Shown here: positions 35,046 through 44,191 of the stretch, piece by piece
Layout: each line of letters begins with the position of its first letter
Numbering within the stretch: position 1 is the stretch's first letter
NCBI RefSeq assembly: GCF_013401995.1
Contig: NZ_JACBJI010000005.1
Location: forward strand, 62,843 to 126,842
Source: Flavobacterium agri
GTDB lineage: Bacteria; Bacteroidota; Bacteroidia; Flavobacteriales; Flavobacteriaceae
DNA: 64,000 nt
Direction of reading: 5' to 3'
Program-made: the position numbers and the translations under genes
Notes under the pieces: model-generated
Told to the model about the DNA's origin: nothing
Databases searched by the model: none
The model's input: the letters and a program-made list of their open reading frames with translations, nothing else

Positions 35046-36389
35046 ATGAAAGACCTGTTATACAACCTAAAAGGAGACAAAGTCATCTGGGCGTTCATCG
35101 CCTTGCTGGCGCTGTTTTCGTTCATGCCCGTGTTCAGCGCGAGTTCGAACTTGGCGTATATCGGTCAGGGAACCGGAAATACGGTGAGTTTTCTGGTGAA
35201 GCATTTGCTGCACATTTTCATCGGATTCTGCATGATTTATTGGGTGCATAAAGTGCCGTACCACTATTTCAAAGGGATTTCGATGATCGCGTTGCCGATC
35301 GTCTGGGCATTGCTGGCCTATACTTTGGTCAAAGGAACGGTTATCGCGGGAGCGAATGCCTCGCGTTGGATTACCATTCCATTCATCGGAATCGGGTTCC
35401 AGACGTCTACGCTCGCCTCTGTGGTTTTGATGATTTTCGTGGCGCGTTACCTGTCGAAGAAACGCGAGACGCCGGTTACGTTCAAACAATCGCTTTGGGA
35501 ATTGTGGGCGCCGGTTTTCATGACTTTGGCGTTCATTTTGCCCGCGAACTTCTCGACCGCGGCGTTGATCTTTTCGATGATCATCATGCTTGTGTTCATC
35601 GGACAATATCCGTTGCGTTACATCGGACTCATCATCGGTGCCGGAATCGGGGCTTTGGTGATTTTCGTGGCATTGGCTCACGCGTTTCCGGAAGCGAAAT
35701 TCTTTAACCGCGTGCATACGTGGGAAAGCCGTATCGCGAGTTTCGGAGAGCGTACCGAAGACCGCGACACATCCGACGAGCACTACCAGACCGATCTGGC
35801 GAAAACGGCCATCGCATCTGGAGGCGTTTACGGATTAGGTCCGGGAAAAAGCGTACAGAAAAACTTCCTTCCGCAATCGTCTTCCGATTTCATTTACGCG
35901 ATCATCGTAGAAGAATGGGGATTGATCGGCGGAATCGGCGTCATGGTATTGTACCTATTGCTGTTTTTCCGATTCATCGTCGCTGCGCACAAAGCCAATT
36001 CGATGTTCGGCAAACTCGTCGTCGTCGGCCTCGGATTCCCGATCGTGTTCCAGGCGATGATCAATATGGCGGTCGCCGTGAATTTGCTTCCGGTGACGGG
36101 ACAAACGCTTCCGCTGATTTCGAGCGGCGGTTCGTCGATCTGGATGACGTGTGTCTCACTCGGCATCATCATCGGCGTGACCAAAAAAGAAGAAGAGATC
36201 GCACAGGAAATATCCGATAAGGAAAAACGCGAAGAAGCGCTTCGCAAGCTCATAGACCAACAGATCGCTCGTGAGGAAGAAGCCGAAAAAATATTGAAGG
36301 AACGCGAATCGGCCGTTGAAAGCGGCGTCGATTTTTCGATAGAAGATGCGACTGCGAATCCTATGGATGCCGTTCGCGGGAAGGTTTAG
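35046..36389 (+). CDS. ftsW: Septal peptidoglycan glycosyltransferase FtsW (SEDS family)
   Basis: 447 residues with about ten membrane helices up to residue 380, then an unusual charged tail (about 380-447: KKEEEIAQEISDKEKREEA...) that should form a cytosolic coiled coil. SEDS signatures include WITIPFIGIGFQTSTLA, YQTDLAKTAIASGGVYGLGPGKSVQKNFLPQ (written in two parts: residues about 245-275) and TGQTLPLISSGGSS. It polymerises septal glycan from lipid II with FtsI. The TAG stop is the first base of an 82-bp repeat (36389-36470). Confidence 0.95.
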   Translation: MKDLLYNLKGDKVIWAFIALLALFSFMPVFSASSNLAYIGQGTGNTVSFLVKHLLHIFIGFCMIYWVHKVPYHYFKGISMIALPIVWALLAYTLVKGTVIAGANASRWITIPFIGIGFQTSTLASVVLMIFVARYLSKKRETPVTFKQSLWELWAPVFMTLAFILPANFSTAALIFSMIIMLVFIGQYPLRYIGLIIGAGIGALVIFVALAHAFPEAKFFNRVHTWESRIASFGERTEDRDTSDEHYQTDLAKTAIASGGVYGLGPGKSVQKNFLPQSSSDFIYAIIVEEWGLIGGIGVMVLYLLLFFRFIVAAHKANSMFGKLVVVGLGFPIVFQAMINMAVAVNLLPVTGQTLPLISSGGSSIWMTCVSLGIIIGVTKKEEEIAQEISDKEKREEALRKLIDQQIAREEEAEKILKERESAVESGVDFSIEDATANPMDAVRGKV

Positions 36390-36470
36390 CCACGAATGAC
36401 ACGAATGTCACAAATGGCTTCGTGATGATTTGTAGCATAAAATAGTAGTGAAATTAGTGCCATTCGTGGC
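36389..36470. repeat. Intergenic repeat after ftsW, copy 1 (10-bp inverted ends)
   Basis: Begins with GCCACGAATG (36389-36398) and ends with its complement CATTCGTGGC (36461-36470). Its first G is the last base of the ftsW stop. It is nearly the same as the repeat at 37602-37678 after murG, in the same orientation, including the internal AATAGTAGTG and AATTAGTGCCATTCGTGGC. Confidence 0.85.
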
Positions 36471-36507
36471 AAAAAAAAATAGCCATCCGAGGCAAAAAAG
36501 AAAAAGT

Positions 36508-37602
36508 TTGAAAGCACCAAGATTCATATTAAGCGGAGGCGGAACCGGAGGTCATATTTACCCGGCGATCGCGATTGCCAATGAATTGAAGCTTCGTTTC
36601 CCGAACGCCGAATTTTTGTTCGTCGGTGCCCAGGACAAAATGGAAATGCAGAAAGTGCCCCAAGCCGGTTACAAAATCAAAGGCTTGTGGATTGCTGGCT
36701 TGCAACGCAAATTGACTTTGGACAACACGATGTTTCCGGTCAAATTGATTTCGAGTTTGTTAAGAGCACGTTCGATCATCCGCGAATTCAAACCCGATGT
36801 CGCAATCGGTACTGGCGGTTTCGCAAGCGGTCCGCTGTTGCAGGTTGCAGGTTTGGTCGGCATTCCGACTTTGGTGCAGGAACAGAATTCGTATCCGGGA
36901 ATCACCAACAAGATGCTGTCGCGCAAAGCGGCGAAAATTTGTACGGCGTATGAAGGCCTGGAGCGGTTTTTTCCGGCCGATAAAATCGTGCTTACGGGAA
37001 ATCCGGTGCGTCAGGACCTGATCGACCTTAAAGGCAAAAAGAAAGAAGCGCGTGAGTATTTCAAGCTCGATGCCGAAAAGAAAACCGTGCTCATTTTGGG
37101 CGGAAGCCTCGGAGCGCGCCGCATCAACCAATTGATCGCAAAAGAGCTCGTGAATTTCGCGGCCCAAAACGTACAGGTGATCTGGCAATGCGGGAAGTTG
37201 TACTACGAAGAATACAAGCATTACGATGAAAAGCCGGGCGTGCAAGTGCTTTCGTTCATCGATCGCATGGATTTGGTTTACGCCGCCGCGGACATCGTGA
37301 TCTCGAGAGCCGGAGCGTCTTCGGTTTCGGAATTGTGCCTCGTCGGGAAACCCGTGATTTTCATTCCGTCGCCCAATGTGGCCGAAGACCATCAGACGAA
37401 AAACGCGAAAGCCATCGTCGACAAGGAAGGTGCGATTCTGCTCAAGGAAGTCGAGCTCGATACGCAATTCGAGAATACGTTCAACAATTTGCTCAAAGAT
37501 GAAAACCTGCAGCAGAAACTCGGAGACAATATCGGAAAGTTGGCTAAAGAAAATGCGACGAAAGATATTGTCGAAGAAATTGTAAAGTTGATTGAAAAGT
37601 AG
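36508..37602 (+). CDS. murG: UDP-GlcNAc:lipid I transferase MurG
   Basis: 364 residues from TTG 36508 ((M)[19 protein letters not shown]), the family's conserved beginning. The frame is open back to GTG 36448, but that would translate the intergenic repeat. Motifs: [11 protein letters not shown] donor/acceptor loop, [24 protein letters not shown], and the UDP-GlcNAc site [12 protein letters not shown]...[15 protein letters not shown]. It makes lipid II at the inner-membrane face. The stop TAG again supplies the first base of a repeat copy. Confidence 0.92.
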   Translation: MKAPRFILSGGGTGGHIYPAIAIANELKLRFPNAEFLFVGAQDKMEMQKVPQAGYKIKGLWIAGLQRKLTLDNTMFPVKLISSLLRARSIIREFKPDVAIGTGGFASGPLLQVAGLVGIPTLVQEQNSYPGITNKMLSRKAAKICTAYEGLERFFPADKIVLTGNPVRQDLIDLKGKKKEAREYFKLDAEKKTVLILGGSLGARRINQLIAKELVNFAAQNVQVIWQCGKLYYEEYKHYDEKPGVQVLSFIDRMDLVYAAADIVISRAGASSVSELCLVGKPVIFIPSPNVAEDHQTKNAKAIVDKEGAILLKEVELDTQFENTFNNLLKDENLQQKLGDNIGKLAKENATKDIVEEIVKLIEK

Positions 37603-37678
37603 CCACGAATCGCACGAATGTCACAAATGAATTCGTGATCGCGGCATTAAATAGTAGTGAATTAGTGCCATTCGTGGC
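37602..37678. repeat. Intergenic repeat after murG, copy 2
   Basis: 77 bp, starts GCCACGAAT on the last base of the murG stop and ends ATTCGTGGC. Same orientation as copy 1; differs by a few bases and a 5-bp length change in the middle. murC starts 24 bp later. Confidence 0.85.
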
Positions 37679-37701
37679 AAAAAAGCCTTGGGGCAAAAAC
37701 A

Positions 37702-39042
37702 ATGAACCTGAACCAAATACATAACGTCTATTTCATCGGCATCGGCGGCATCGGTATGAGCGCGCTTGCTAGGTATTTCAAATACGCGGGCAAGAACGTC
37801 GTCGGTTACGACAAAACCCCGACCGAATTGACAAGCGTTCTCGAAAGCAAAGGTATTGCGGTTCATTTTCAGGATGACGTGAATTTCATCCCCAAAGATT
37901 TCACGAAAGAAAACACATTGGTCGTCATCACGCCGGCCGTACCGAAATCGCATTCCGAGTGGAATTACTTTCTCGACCACGGCTACACCGTGAAAAAGCG
38001 TGCCGAAGTTTTGGGCATCATCACCAAGGACACGTTCTGTTTCGCCGTCGCAGGGACGCACGGAAAAACGACGACGTCAAGTATTCTCGGACATGTCCTG
38101 TTCGAAAGCGGAGTCGACATGACGGCGTTTTTGGGCGGAATCGTCGAAAATTACGATTCAAACCTGATCGGAAACGGAACCAAAGTCACGGTTGTCGAAG
38201 CCGACGAATTCGACCGTTCGTTTTTGCACCTGCACCCGAATATCGCTTGCGTGACAAGTATGGATGCCGACCATTTGGATATTTACGGAGACAGCGCCTC
38301 GATCGAAACTTCTTTCCGTGAATTCGCCGATAAAGTAGACGACAAAGGCATGATTTTCGTCGCCCAAGGTCTGTCGCTGGAAGGAATGACCGTCGCGGTC
38401 AATAAAGACGCCGATTTCAAAGCGTTCAATATCCGTATCGACAACGGGGAATATCTGTTCGACGTGCAGACGCCCAACGAGATCATCCCGGATCTGCGTT
38501 TTGCGCTTCCGGGCTGGCACAACCTGAGCAATGCGCTCATGGCCTTGGCGATGGCGCGTACGTTCGGGGTTTCGGCCGACAACATCCGCAAGGCGCTTAT
38601 TTCGTTCAAAGGCATCAAACGCAGGTTTTCGTATCAGATAAAGACTACAAACCGCGTTTATATCGATGATTACGCACATCATCCGACCGAAATCAATGCC
38701 GTCCATCAAGCGGTTCGCGAGTTGTATGCCGGAAAGAAAGTCGTTGCGATTTTCCAGCCGCATCTGTTCAGCCGCACCAAAGATTTTGCCGACGATTTTG
38801 CGAAAAGCCTGTCGAATTTCGACCAGGTTTTGCTGCTCGACATTTATCCGGCGCGTGAACTTCCGATGGAAGGCGTCACGAGCGAATGGCTACTTTCGAA
38901 AATCGAAAATCCGAACAAGAAATTGGTGTTGAAAACCGATCTGATACACGAGATTATGGATGCGAATGCCGACGTTGTCGTGACCATCGGGGCAGGCGAC
39001 ATTGGCGAACTCGTTCCAGAAATAAAAAAGGCATTGTCATGA
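37702..39042 (+). CDS. murC: UDP-MurNAc:L-alanine ligase MurC
   Basis: 446 residues. N-terminal GIGGIGMSALARYF (nucleotide-binding), P-loop VAGTHGKTTTSSIL (about 114-127), EADEFDRSFLHLHP, and C-terminal YIDDYAHHPTEINAV with IFQPHLFSRTKDF. It catalyses the first peptide addition to UDP-MurNAc. It overlaps ftsQ (ATGA). Confidence 0.95.
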   Translation: MNLNQIHNVYFIGIGGIGMSALARYFKYAGKNVVGYDKTPTELTSVLESKGIAVHFQDDVNFIPKDFTKENTLVVITPAVPKSHSEWNYFLDHGYTVKKRAEVLGIITKDTFCFAVAGTHGKTTTSSILGHVLFESGVDMTAFLGGIVENYDSNLIGNGTKVTVVEADEFDRSFLHLHPNIACVTSMDADHLDIYGDSASIETSFREFADKVDDKGMIFVAQGLSLEGMTVAVNKDADFKAFNIRIDNGEYLFDVQTPNEIIPDLRFALPGWHNLSNALMALAMARTFGVSADNIRKALISFKGIKRRFSYQIKTTNRVYIDDYAHHPTEINAVHQAVRELYAGKKVVAIFQPHLFSRTKDFADDFAKSLSNFDQVLLLDIYPARELPMEGVTSEWLLSKIENPNKKLVLKTDLIHEIMDANADVVVTIGAGDIGELVPEIKKALS

Positions 39043-39758
39043 AAAGATTCAACTGGGAAAATATTCGTTTGGTGTTGATTTTCATCGTGGTAGGTTTTTT
39101 GTTCGCCTTCAGCGCGAATCGCAATGAACATCGGGCTTTGAAGAAATCGGAAGTCGCTTTCGAACAGACCGAAAACCTGTTTTTGACGCCCGAAGCGGTT
39201 AATAAATTGTTAATAGAAAAAAATAGGGCTTCCGAAACCGTTGCGAAAGAAAATTTAGATTTGAACAAGTTGGAAAATGCCGTGAATGCTCACGAAATGG
39301 TTGAAAAATCACAGGTTTACGTTAGCGTGGACGGCGTGCTCAAAGCCAAAGTAAAACAGAAAACTCCTGTTGTACGGGTGTTCGACGGATCCGGTTCTTT
39401 CTATATTGATTACCAAGGGAAAAAGATGCCGCTATCGACGCTCTACACTGCAAGGGTGCCGCTGGTTTCGGGCACGATGGATGCGAACAATCCGGAACTC
39501 ATAAAAGTATTCCGATCGATCCACGACGACGACTTCTTGAAGAAGAACATCATCGGGATCAAGATGTTGCCAAACGGCGCTTTGGTGATGAAGAACAGGA
39601 ATTACGCGTATGAAATCGATTTCGGAAGACCGATACACATCGACAGGAAGTTTAAGAATTACAAGGCGTTCTTTCAGAAAGCCGCGCTGGATAGTACGAT
39701 TAACAACTATAAGAGGATCAACCTGATATTTACGCAACAGGTCGTTTGCTCAAAATAA
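39039..39758 (+). CDS. ftsQ: Cell-division protein FtsQ-like
   Basis: 239 residues from ATG 39039. One membrane helix (LVLIFIVVGFLFAFSANR, about 11-28) is followed by a periplasmic part; the polypeptide is short compared with proteobacterial FtsQ. VNAHEMVEKSQVYVSVDGVLKAKVKQKTPVVRVF is the POTRA-side pattern. Position between murC and ftsA confirms the call. It is a bitopic scaffold of the divisome. A longer in-frame start inside murC (38886) is rejected. Confidence 0.88.
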   Translation: MKRFNWENIRLVLIFIVVGFLFAFSANRNEHRALKKSEVAFEQTENLFLTPEAVNKLLIEKNRASETVAKENLDLNKLENAVNAHEMVEKSQVYVSVDGVLKAKVKQKTPVVRVFDGSGSFYIDYQGKKMPLSTLYTARVPLVSGTMDANNPELIKVFRSIHDDDFLKKNIIGIKMLPNGALVMKNRNYAYEIDFGRPIHIDRKFKNYKAFFQKAALDSTINNYKRINLIFTQQVVCSK

Positions 39759-39765
39759 TTCGGAT

Positions 39766-41211
39766 ATGGAAAAAGAGAACATTGCAGTAGGTTTGGATAT
39801 CGGGACGACGAAGATCGTAGCCATGATCGGAAAGAAAAACGAATATGGCAAACTCGAAATCCTAGGCATGGGAAAGTCCAAAAGCCTTGGAGTGGCGCGC
39901 GGCGTGGTGAACAACATCACCCAGACGATCCAGTCGATCCAGCAAGCCGTGATGGAAGCCGAGGCGAATTCGGGTTACAAAATCAAAGACGTCGTCGTTG
40001 GGATTGCGGGTCAACACATCCGCAGCATCCAGCACACCGATTACGTGTCGAGGAACAATCCTGACGAAGTGATCGGCGACAAAGACATACAATTGCTCAT
40101 CGATCAGGTGAACAAACTGGCGATGCTTCCGGGTGAGGAAATCATCCACGTGTTGCCGCAGGAATTCAAGATCGACGGCCAAAACGAAATCAAAGAACCG
40201 ATCGGCATGTACGGCGGAAGGCTCGAATCGAGTTTCCACGTCGTGGTCGGTCAGGCTTCTTCCATCAGAAACGTTGGACGATGCGTACAGAGTTCAGGAA
40301 TCGAGCTTTCGGGCTTGACGCTTGAGCCGCTTGCCTCGTCTGACGCGGTGTTGAGCCAGGAAGAAAAAGAAGCCGGAGTTGCGCTTATCGATATCGGTGG
40401 CGGAACTACCGATTTGGCGATTTTCAAGGATGGTATCATCCGTCACACGGCAGTCATTCCATTTGGGGGAAATGTGATTACCGAAGACATCAAGGAAGGA
40501 TGCTCGATCATCGAAAAGCAAGCCGAGCTTTTGAAAGTGAAGTTCGGATCGGCTTGGCCGGGCGAGAACAAAGACAACGAGATCGTGTCGATCCCTGGTC
40601 TTCGCGGCCGTGAACCGAAAGAGATTTCGCTCAAGAACTTGTCGAAAATCATCCACGCGAGAGTTGTGGAAATCATCGAGCAGGTTTTTGCCGAAATCAA
40701 GGCTTACGGACATGAAGATCCGCGCAAGAAATTGATAGCCGGAATCGTATTGACCGGAGGCGGATCCCAATTGAAGCACATCAAGCAGTTGGTGGAATAC
40801 ATTACGGGAATGGACACGCGTATCGGCTATCCGAACGAGCATTTGGCCGGAAATTCGAGCGAAGACATTTCGTCTCCGATGTACGCAACCGCCGTTGGGT
40901 TGGTCATGAACAGCGTGAACAACAGGACGCAAAGCGCCGTGAGGGTTCATGTCGAGACGATTGCCCAACCGGTTTTCAGACAACAGCCGGTGCAGCACCA
41001 GAATCCGTTCCAGTACCAACAGCCGATCGAGCAGCAACAGCCCGTGTTCACGCAGCCTGAGCCTGTAAAAGAGGAAAAAATCCTCGAGAGGGTTGAAATG
41101 GTCGAGGTGGAATCAAAAAGAGAACCGCAAACGACAGAAGGCAAGATCCGTCGTTCGTTTTTCGACAAATATGTAGAGAAAATCAAGGAATTCCTTGACA
41201 ATGCCGAATAA
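39766..41211 (+). CDS. ftsA: Cell-division protein FtsA
   Basis: 481 residues. Actin-like ATPase: phosphate-1 loop AVGLDIGTTKIVAMIG (6-21), phosphate-2 ALIDIGGGTTDLAIF, adenosine motif GIVLTGGGSQLKHI, with the 1C domain in between. A Gln/Pro-rich linker (about 395-435) precedes a basic amphipathic C-terminal helix (SFFDKYVEKIKEFLDNAE) that should anchor it to the membrane. It tethers FtsZ filaments. Starts 7 bp after ftsQ. Confidence 0.95.
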   Translation: MEKENIAVGLDIGTTKIVAMIGKKNEYGKLEILGMGKSKSLGVARGVVNNITQTIQSIQQAVMEAEANSGYKIKDVVVGIAGQHIRSIQHTDYVSRNNPDEVIGDKDIQLLIDQVNKLAMLPGEEIIHVLPQEFKIDGQNEIKEPIGMYGGRLESSFHVVVGQASSIRNVGRCVQSSGIELSGLTLEPLASSDAVLSQEEKEAGVALIDIGGGTTDLAIFKDGIIRHTAVIPFGGNVITEDIKEGCSIIEKQAELLKVKFGSAWPGENKDNEIVSIPGLRGREPKEISLKNLSKIIHARVVEIIEQVFAEIKAYGHEDPRKKLIAGIVLTGGGSQLKHIKQLVEYITGMDTRIGYPNEHLAGNSSEDISSPMYATAVGLVMNSVNNRTQSAVRVHVETIAQPVFRQQPVQHQNPFQYQQPIEQQQPVFTQPEPVKEEKILERVEMVEVESKREPQTTEGKIRRSFFDKYVEKIKEFLDNAE

Positions 41212-41265
41212 GAAAAGGCGCCAAAAACAAAACAAAAGCAAAGCAAGAATTTAATACCAGATAGT

Positions 41266-43242
41266 ATGACAGGCAACTCAGAATTCGGAAGCATCTCGTT
41301 CGACTTACCAAAAAATCAGTCGAACGTCATTAAGGTAATAGGTGTTGGAGGCGGCGGAAGCAATGCCATCAACCACATGTTTAAGCAAGGGATCAAAGGT
41401 GTCGACTTCGTAGTCTGTAATACCGATTCACAAGCGTTGCAAAACAGTTCCGTGCCGAACAAGATCCAATTGGGAGTCAATCTTACCGAAGGTCTTGGAG
41501 CGGGTGCGAATCCTGAAGTCGGGCAGCAGTCGGCCATCGAATCGGTAGCCGAGATCGAGAAAGTGCTCGACAGCAATACCAAAATGGTGTTCATCACGGC
41601 CGGTATGGGCGGAGGAACGGGAACCGGTGCAGCTCCTGTAATCGCTCAATTGGCCAAGGAAAAAGATATCCTTACCGTCGGCATCGTGACCATTCCGTTC
41701 CAGTTCGAAGGGAAAGTGCGTTCGGAGCAGGCGATGCAAGGCGTGGAGCGTTTGCGCAAACAAGTCGATTCACTCATCGTGATCAACAACAACAAATTGC
41801 GCGAAGTTTACGGAAACCTCGGATTCAAAGCCGGGTTCTCGAAAGCCGATGAAGTCTTGGCAACCGCATCACGCGGAATCGCCGAGGTCATCACGCACCA
41901 CTACACGCAAAACATCGACTTGAAGGATGCGAAAACCGTATTGTCGAACTCCGGAACCGCCATAATGGGATCGGCTGTCGCAATGGGTGAAAACCGCGCA
42001 AAAGAAGGAATCGTTGCCGCTTTGGATTCCCCGCTTTTGAACGACAACAAAATCGCAGGCGCGAAAAACGTATTGCTTTTGATCGTATCGGGAACAAGCG
42101 AGATCACGATTGACGAAATCGGTGAAATCAACGACTATATCCAATCGGAAGCCGGATTCAACGCCAACATCATCATGGGTGTGGGCGAAGACGAAACGCT
42201 TGGCGAATCTATCGCCGTGACCATCATCGCGACCGGATTCAACATGGATCAACAGACGCAAATCGTCAATACGGAACCGAAACGCATCATACATTCTTTG
42301 GACGGCGAGCAGAAAATGGAGCACAACCTGTCTAAAGGAAATGTCCTGCCATCGGTTGATTTTTTGAAAGTTGAGGAAAGCGCTCCTCAAAATTCAGTCG
42401 AAGATATCGTAGAGAAAGTTGTTTTTGAGTTGACCGAAGAAGAGCCCGAAATCGTTGCGGCACCAGTTGCTCAAGCAGAGTCGGTTGTTCCGTCAAGACC
42501 TACGTTCGAAATGGATTTGGTCCCGACATCGGAATTCATCAAAAACCTCGACGTGACGTTCGAAGTGGTTTCGGCCGTACAGGATTTCGATTTCTTCATG
42601 ACGACTCCGGAGGTAAAGGAAATTAAAGTCCAGGAACCGGTTTTCGTACAGAAAGAAGAACAGGCGGCTTTCAGTTTCGACCTTCCGATTGCGTCGACTC
42701 CGGTGGTAAACGAAGATAAAATCTTGTTCGAACTGACCCAGGAAACACGCGATATCAAAGTGAACGATCCGGTTCAGGTAGTTCCGATGACCGAACTTAA
42801 CGAGACGGGAATCGTAAAATATTCGCTCGAGGAGTACATGGAAGTCGAGAAAAGCCTCATGGATTCGAAACCTGCAGCCAATGCACCAGTAGTGCCAGCT
42901 GAGCCGGAACTCGATATCCAGATGAAGCAAGTCGAGACGAATATCCCGACGTCGAATTTCTCTTCGGCTTACGAAGAAGTTTCGCCTCTCGAAATGTCTA
43001 TCGAAGAGACTTTGAAGCATCGTGCCGACGAAAGAAGGAGAAAGTTGAAAGAGTTCAACTACAAGTTCCACAACGCGCGTATCGATGAATTCGAAAAAGA
43101 GCCTGCGTATAAGCGTTCAGGTATCGACATAAGCTCAAATCCGATCAACAATGCCAATTCGCGCATGTCGCTCGGAACGGACAGCAACGATGATTTGCAG
43201 TTGCGTTCGAACAATTCCTTTCTACATGACAATGTAGACTAA
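41266..43242 (+). CDS. ftsZ: Cell-division GTPase FtsZ with long C-terminal linker
   Basis: 658 residues. GTPase core (about 15-330): GVGGGGSNAINHM, the tubulin signature GMGGGTGTGAAPVIA (about 111-125), and T7-loop NNNKLREVYGNLGFKAGFSKADEVL. A Glu/Val/Pro-rich linker of some 250 residues follows, then a conserved basic segment (RADERRRKLKEFNYKFHNAR) and the terminal LRSNNSFLHDNVD. The extension is longer than in most bacteria but usual in flavobacteria as I recall. It forms the Z-ring. A terminator follows, closing the dcw transcript. Confidence 0.95.
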   Translation: MTGNSEFGSISFDLPKNQSNVIKVIGVGGGGSNAINHMFKQGIKGVDFVVCNTDSQALQNSSVPNKIQLGVNLTEGLGAGANPEVGQQSAIESVAEIEKVLDSNTKMVFITAGMGGGTGTGAAPVIAQLAKEKDILTVGIVTIPFQFEGKVRSEQAMQGVERLRKQVDSLIVINNNKLREVYGNLGFKAGFSKADEVLATASRGIAEVITHHYTQNIDLKDAKTVLSNSGTAIMGSAVAMGENRAKEGIVAALDSPLLNDNKIAGAKNVLLLIVSGTSEITIDEIGEINDYIQSEAGFNANIIMGVGEDETLGESIAVTIIATGFNMDQQTQIVNTEPKRIIHSLDGEQKMEHNLSKGNVLPSVDFLKVEESAPQNSVEDIVEKVVFELTEEEPEIVAAPVAQAESVVPSRPTFEMDLVPTSEFIKNLDVTFEVVSAVQDFDFFMTTPEVKEIKVQEPVFVQKEEQAAFSFDLPIASTPVVNEDKILFELTQETRDIKVNDPVQVVPMTELNETGIVKYSLEEYMEVEKSLMDSKPAANAPVVPAEPELDIQMKQVETNIPTSNFSSAYEEVSPLEMSIEETLKHRADERRRKLKEFNYKFHNARIDEFEKEPAYKRSGIDISSNPINNANSRMSLGTDSNDDLQLRSNNSFLHDNVD

Positions 43243-43264
43243 CCTAAACCATTTTTTCTTTTTT

Positions 43265-43302
43265 AGCCCGAAAATTCAAACGAGTTTTCGGGTTATTTTT
43301 TT
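43265..43302 (+). terminator. Terminator of the dcw cluster, after ftsZ
   Basis: CCCGAAAA (43267-43274) pairs perfectly with TTTTCGGG (43285-43292), followed by a long T-run. Confidence 0.85.
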
Positions 43303-43330
43303 AACTTCGCACCACTAAAAAATCAACGTC

Positions 43331-43780
43331 ATGAGCCTACAAGCCAAGATTACCGAGGAAATAAAGAATGCCATGAGAGCTAAAGATACCGTGGCTTTGG
43401 AATCGCTTCGCGCGGTGAAATCGGCTATTCTTTTGGCCCAGACCGAAAGCGGTGCAAAGGAAGAATTAAGCGAGGATGAGGAAATCAAAATCCTTCAGCG
43501 TTTGGTGAAACAGCGCAAAGACAGCGCGGCAATTTACACAGAACAAGGACGTGCCGATTTGGCCCAGCCCGAAATCGATCAGGCGGCTGTAATCGAGAAA
43601 TTTCTTCCGGCCCAATTGTCCGAGTCCGAAATTGAGGTCATCGTCGAAAAGATCATTTCAGAAAACAACCTTGGCGGAATGGCCAATATGGGTAAAGTCA
43701 TGGGATTGGCTTCGCAAAAGATGGCGGGCCAGGCCGACGGAAAGACCATCTCTGCTGTCGTGAAGCGGCTTTTGGCATAA
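43331..43780 (+). CDS. yqeY: GatB/YqeY domain-containing protein
   Basis: 149 residues, the normal length of stand-alone YqeY. MSLQAKITEEIKNAMRAKDTVALESLRAVKSAI and the C-terminal GGMANMGKVMGLASQKMAGQADGKTISAVV are family hallmarks; the latter resembles the tRNA-interacting tail domain of GatB. It may act in tRNA-related quality control, but its role is not settled. Adjacent to ftsZ, as in other flavobacteria. One-base-off -7 box (TAACTTCG) lies upstream. Confidence 0.9.
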   Translation: MSLQAKITEEIKNAMRAKDTVALESLRAVKSAILLAQTESGAKEELSEDEEIKILQRLVKQRKDSAAIYTEQGRADLAQPEIDQAAVIEKFLPAQLSESEIEVIVEKIISENNLGGMANMGKVMGLASQKMAGQADGKTISAVVKRLLA

Positions 43781-43786
43781 TAATCC

Positions 43787-43858
43787 GGTCCCGTAGTTCA
43801 ACGGATAGAATGTCAGATTCCGGTTCTGATGATGGAGGTTCGAGTCCTCTCGGGATCA
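43787..43858 (+). tRNA. tRNA-Arg (anticodon CCG)
   Basis: 72-nt cloverleaf: acceptor GGTCCCG (43787-43793) with CGGGATC (43851-43857, one G-T pair), anticodon stem TCAGA/TCTGA with loop TTCCGGT giving CCG, T-loop GTTCGAG. CCA not encoded. It begins 7 bp after yqeY. Confidence 0.95.
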
Positions 43859-43865
43859 CGAATGA

Positions 43866-43929
43866 GTAAAAAGAGTAAGGCAGAAGAAGCCAAGTTTCAC
43901 TTGAGCATTTTCTGCCTTACTCTTTTTAC
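43866..43929. repeat. Perfect 20-bp-arm hairpin behind tRNA-Arg
   Basis: Arms 43866-43885 and 43910-43929 are exact complements around 24 nt. The right arm belongs to the first unit of the tandem repeat that follows. It may end tRNA transcription. Confidence 0.8.
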
Positions 43930-44098
43930 TTTGAAGGCGGAGCCTTCGAGGACCGCGCGTAGCGCAGTCCTCTCATTTGTGATTCCGATGAATCTTTCAA
44001 GCGAATCGCCAAGTCCCACTTGAGCATTTTCTGCCTTACTTTTTTTACTTTGAAGGCGGAGCCTTCGAGGGCCGCGTGCAGCGTAGTCCTCTCATTCA
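43890..44098. repeat. Tandem direct repeat, two ~88-bp units at 119-bp period
   Basis: Unit 1 (about 43890-43979) and unit 2 (about 44009-44098) share CACTTGAGCATTTTCTGCCT, then ACTTTGAAGGCGGAGCCTTC, then GAGG.CCGCG..TAG.GCGTAG/CAGTCCTCTCATT. The last part folds into a hairpin (GAGGAC with GTCCTC in unit 1). This fills the 330-bp gap between tRNA-Arg and the Crp/Fnr gene; no open frame with coding character lies in it. Confidence 0.85.
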
Positions 44099-44191
44099 TG
44101 ATCCGGATACTCGTTCGGAGCGAATTTCCAAGTTCAATTTAAGGTAATAATATCCGACTCCTAAAAACTCCAAATTCCGTATCTTCAACCT

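Noticed and set aside
36448..36507. GTG start extending MurG by 20 residues
   Set aside because: The extra codons are translated from the intergenic repeat and do not resemble the family; TTG 36508 gives the usual start.
43890..44098. Repeat behind tRNA-Arg as an integrase attachment site
   Set aside because: No copy of the tRNA 3' end is repeated and no integrase is present in the window.
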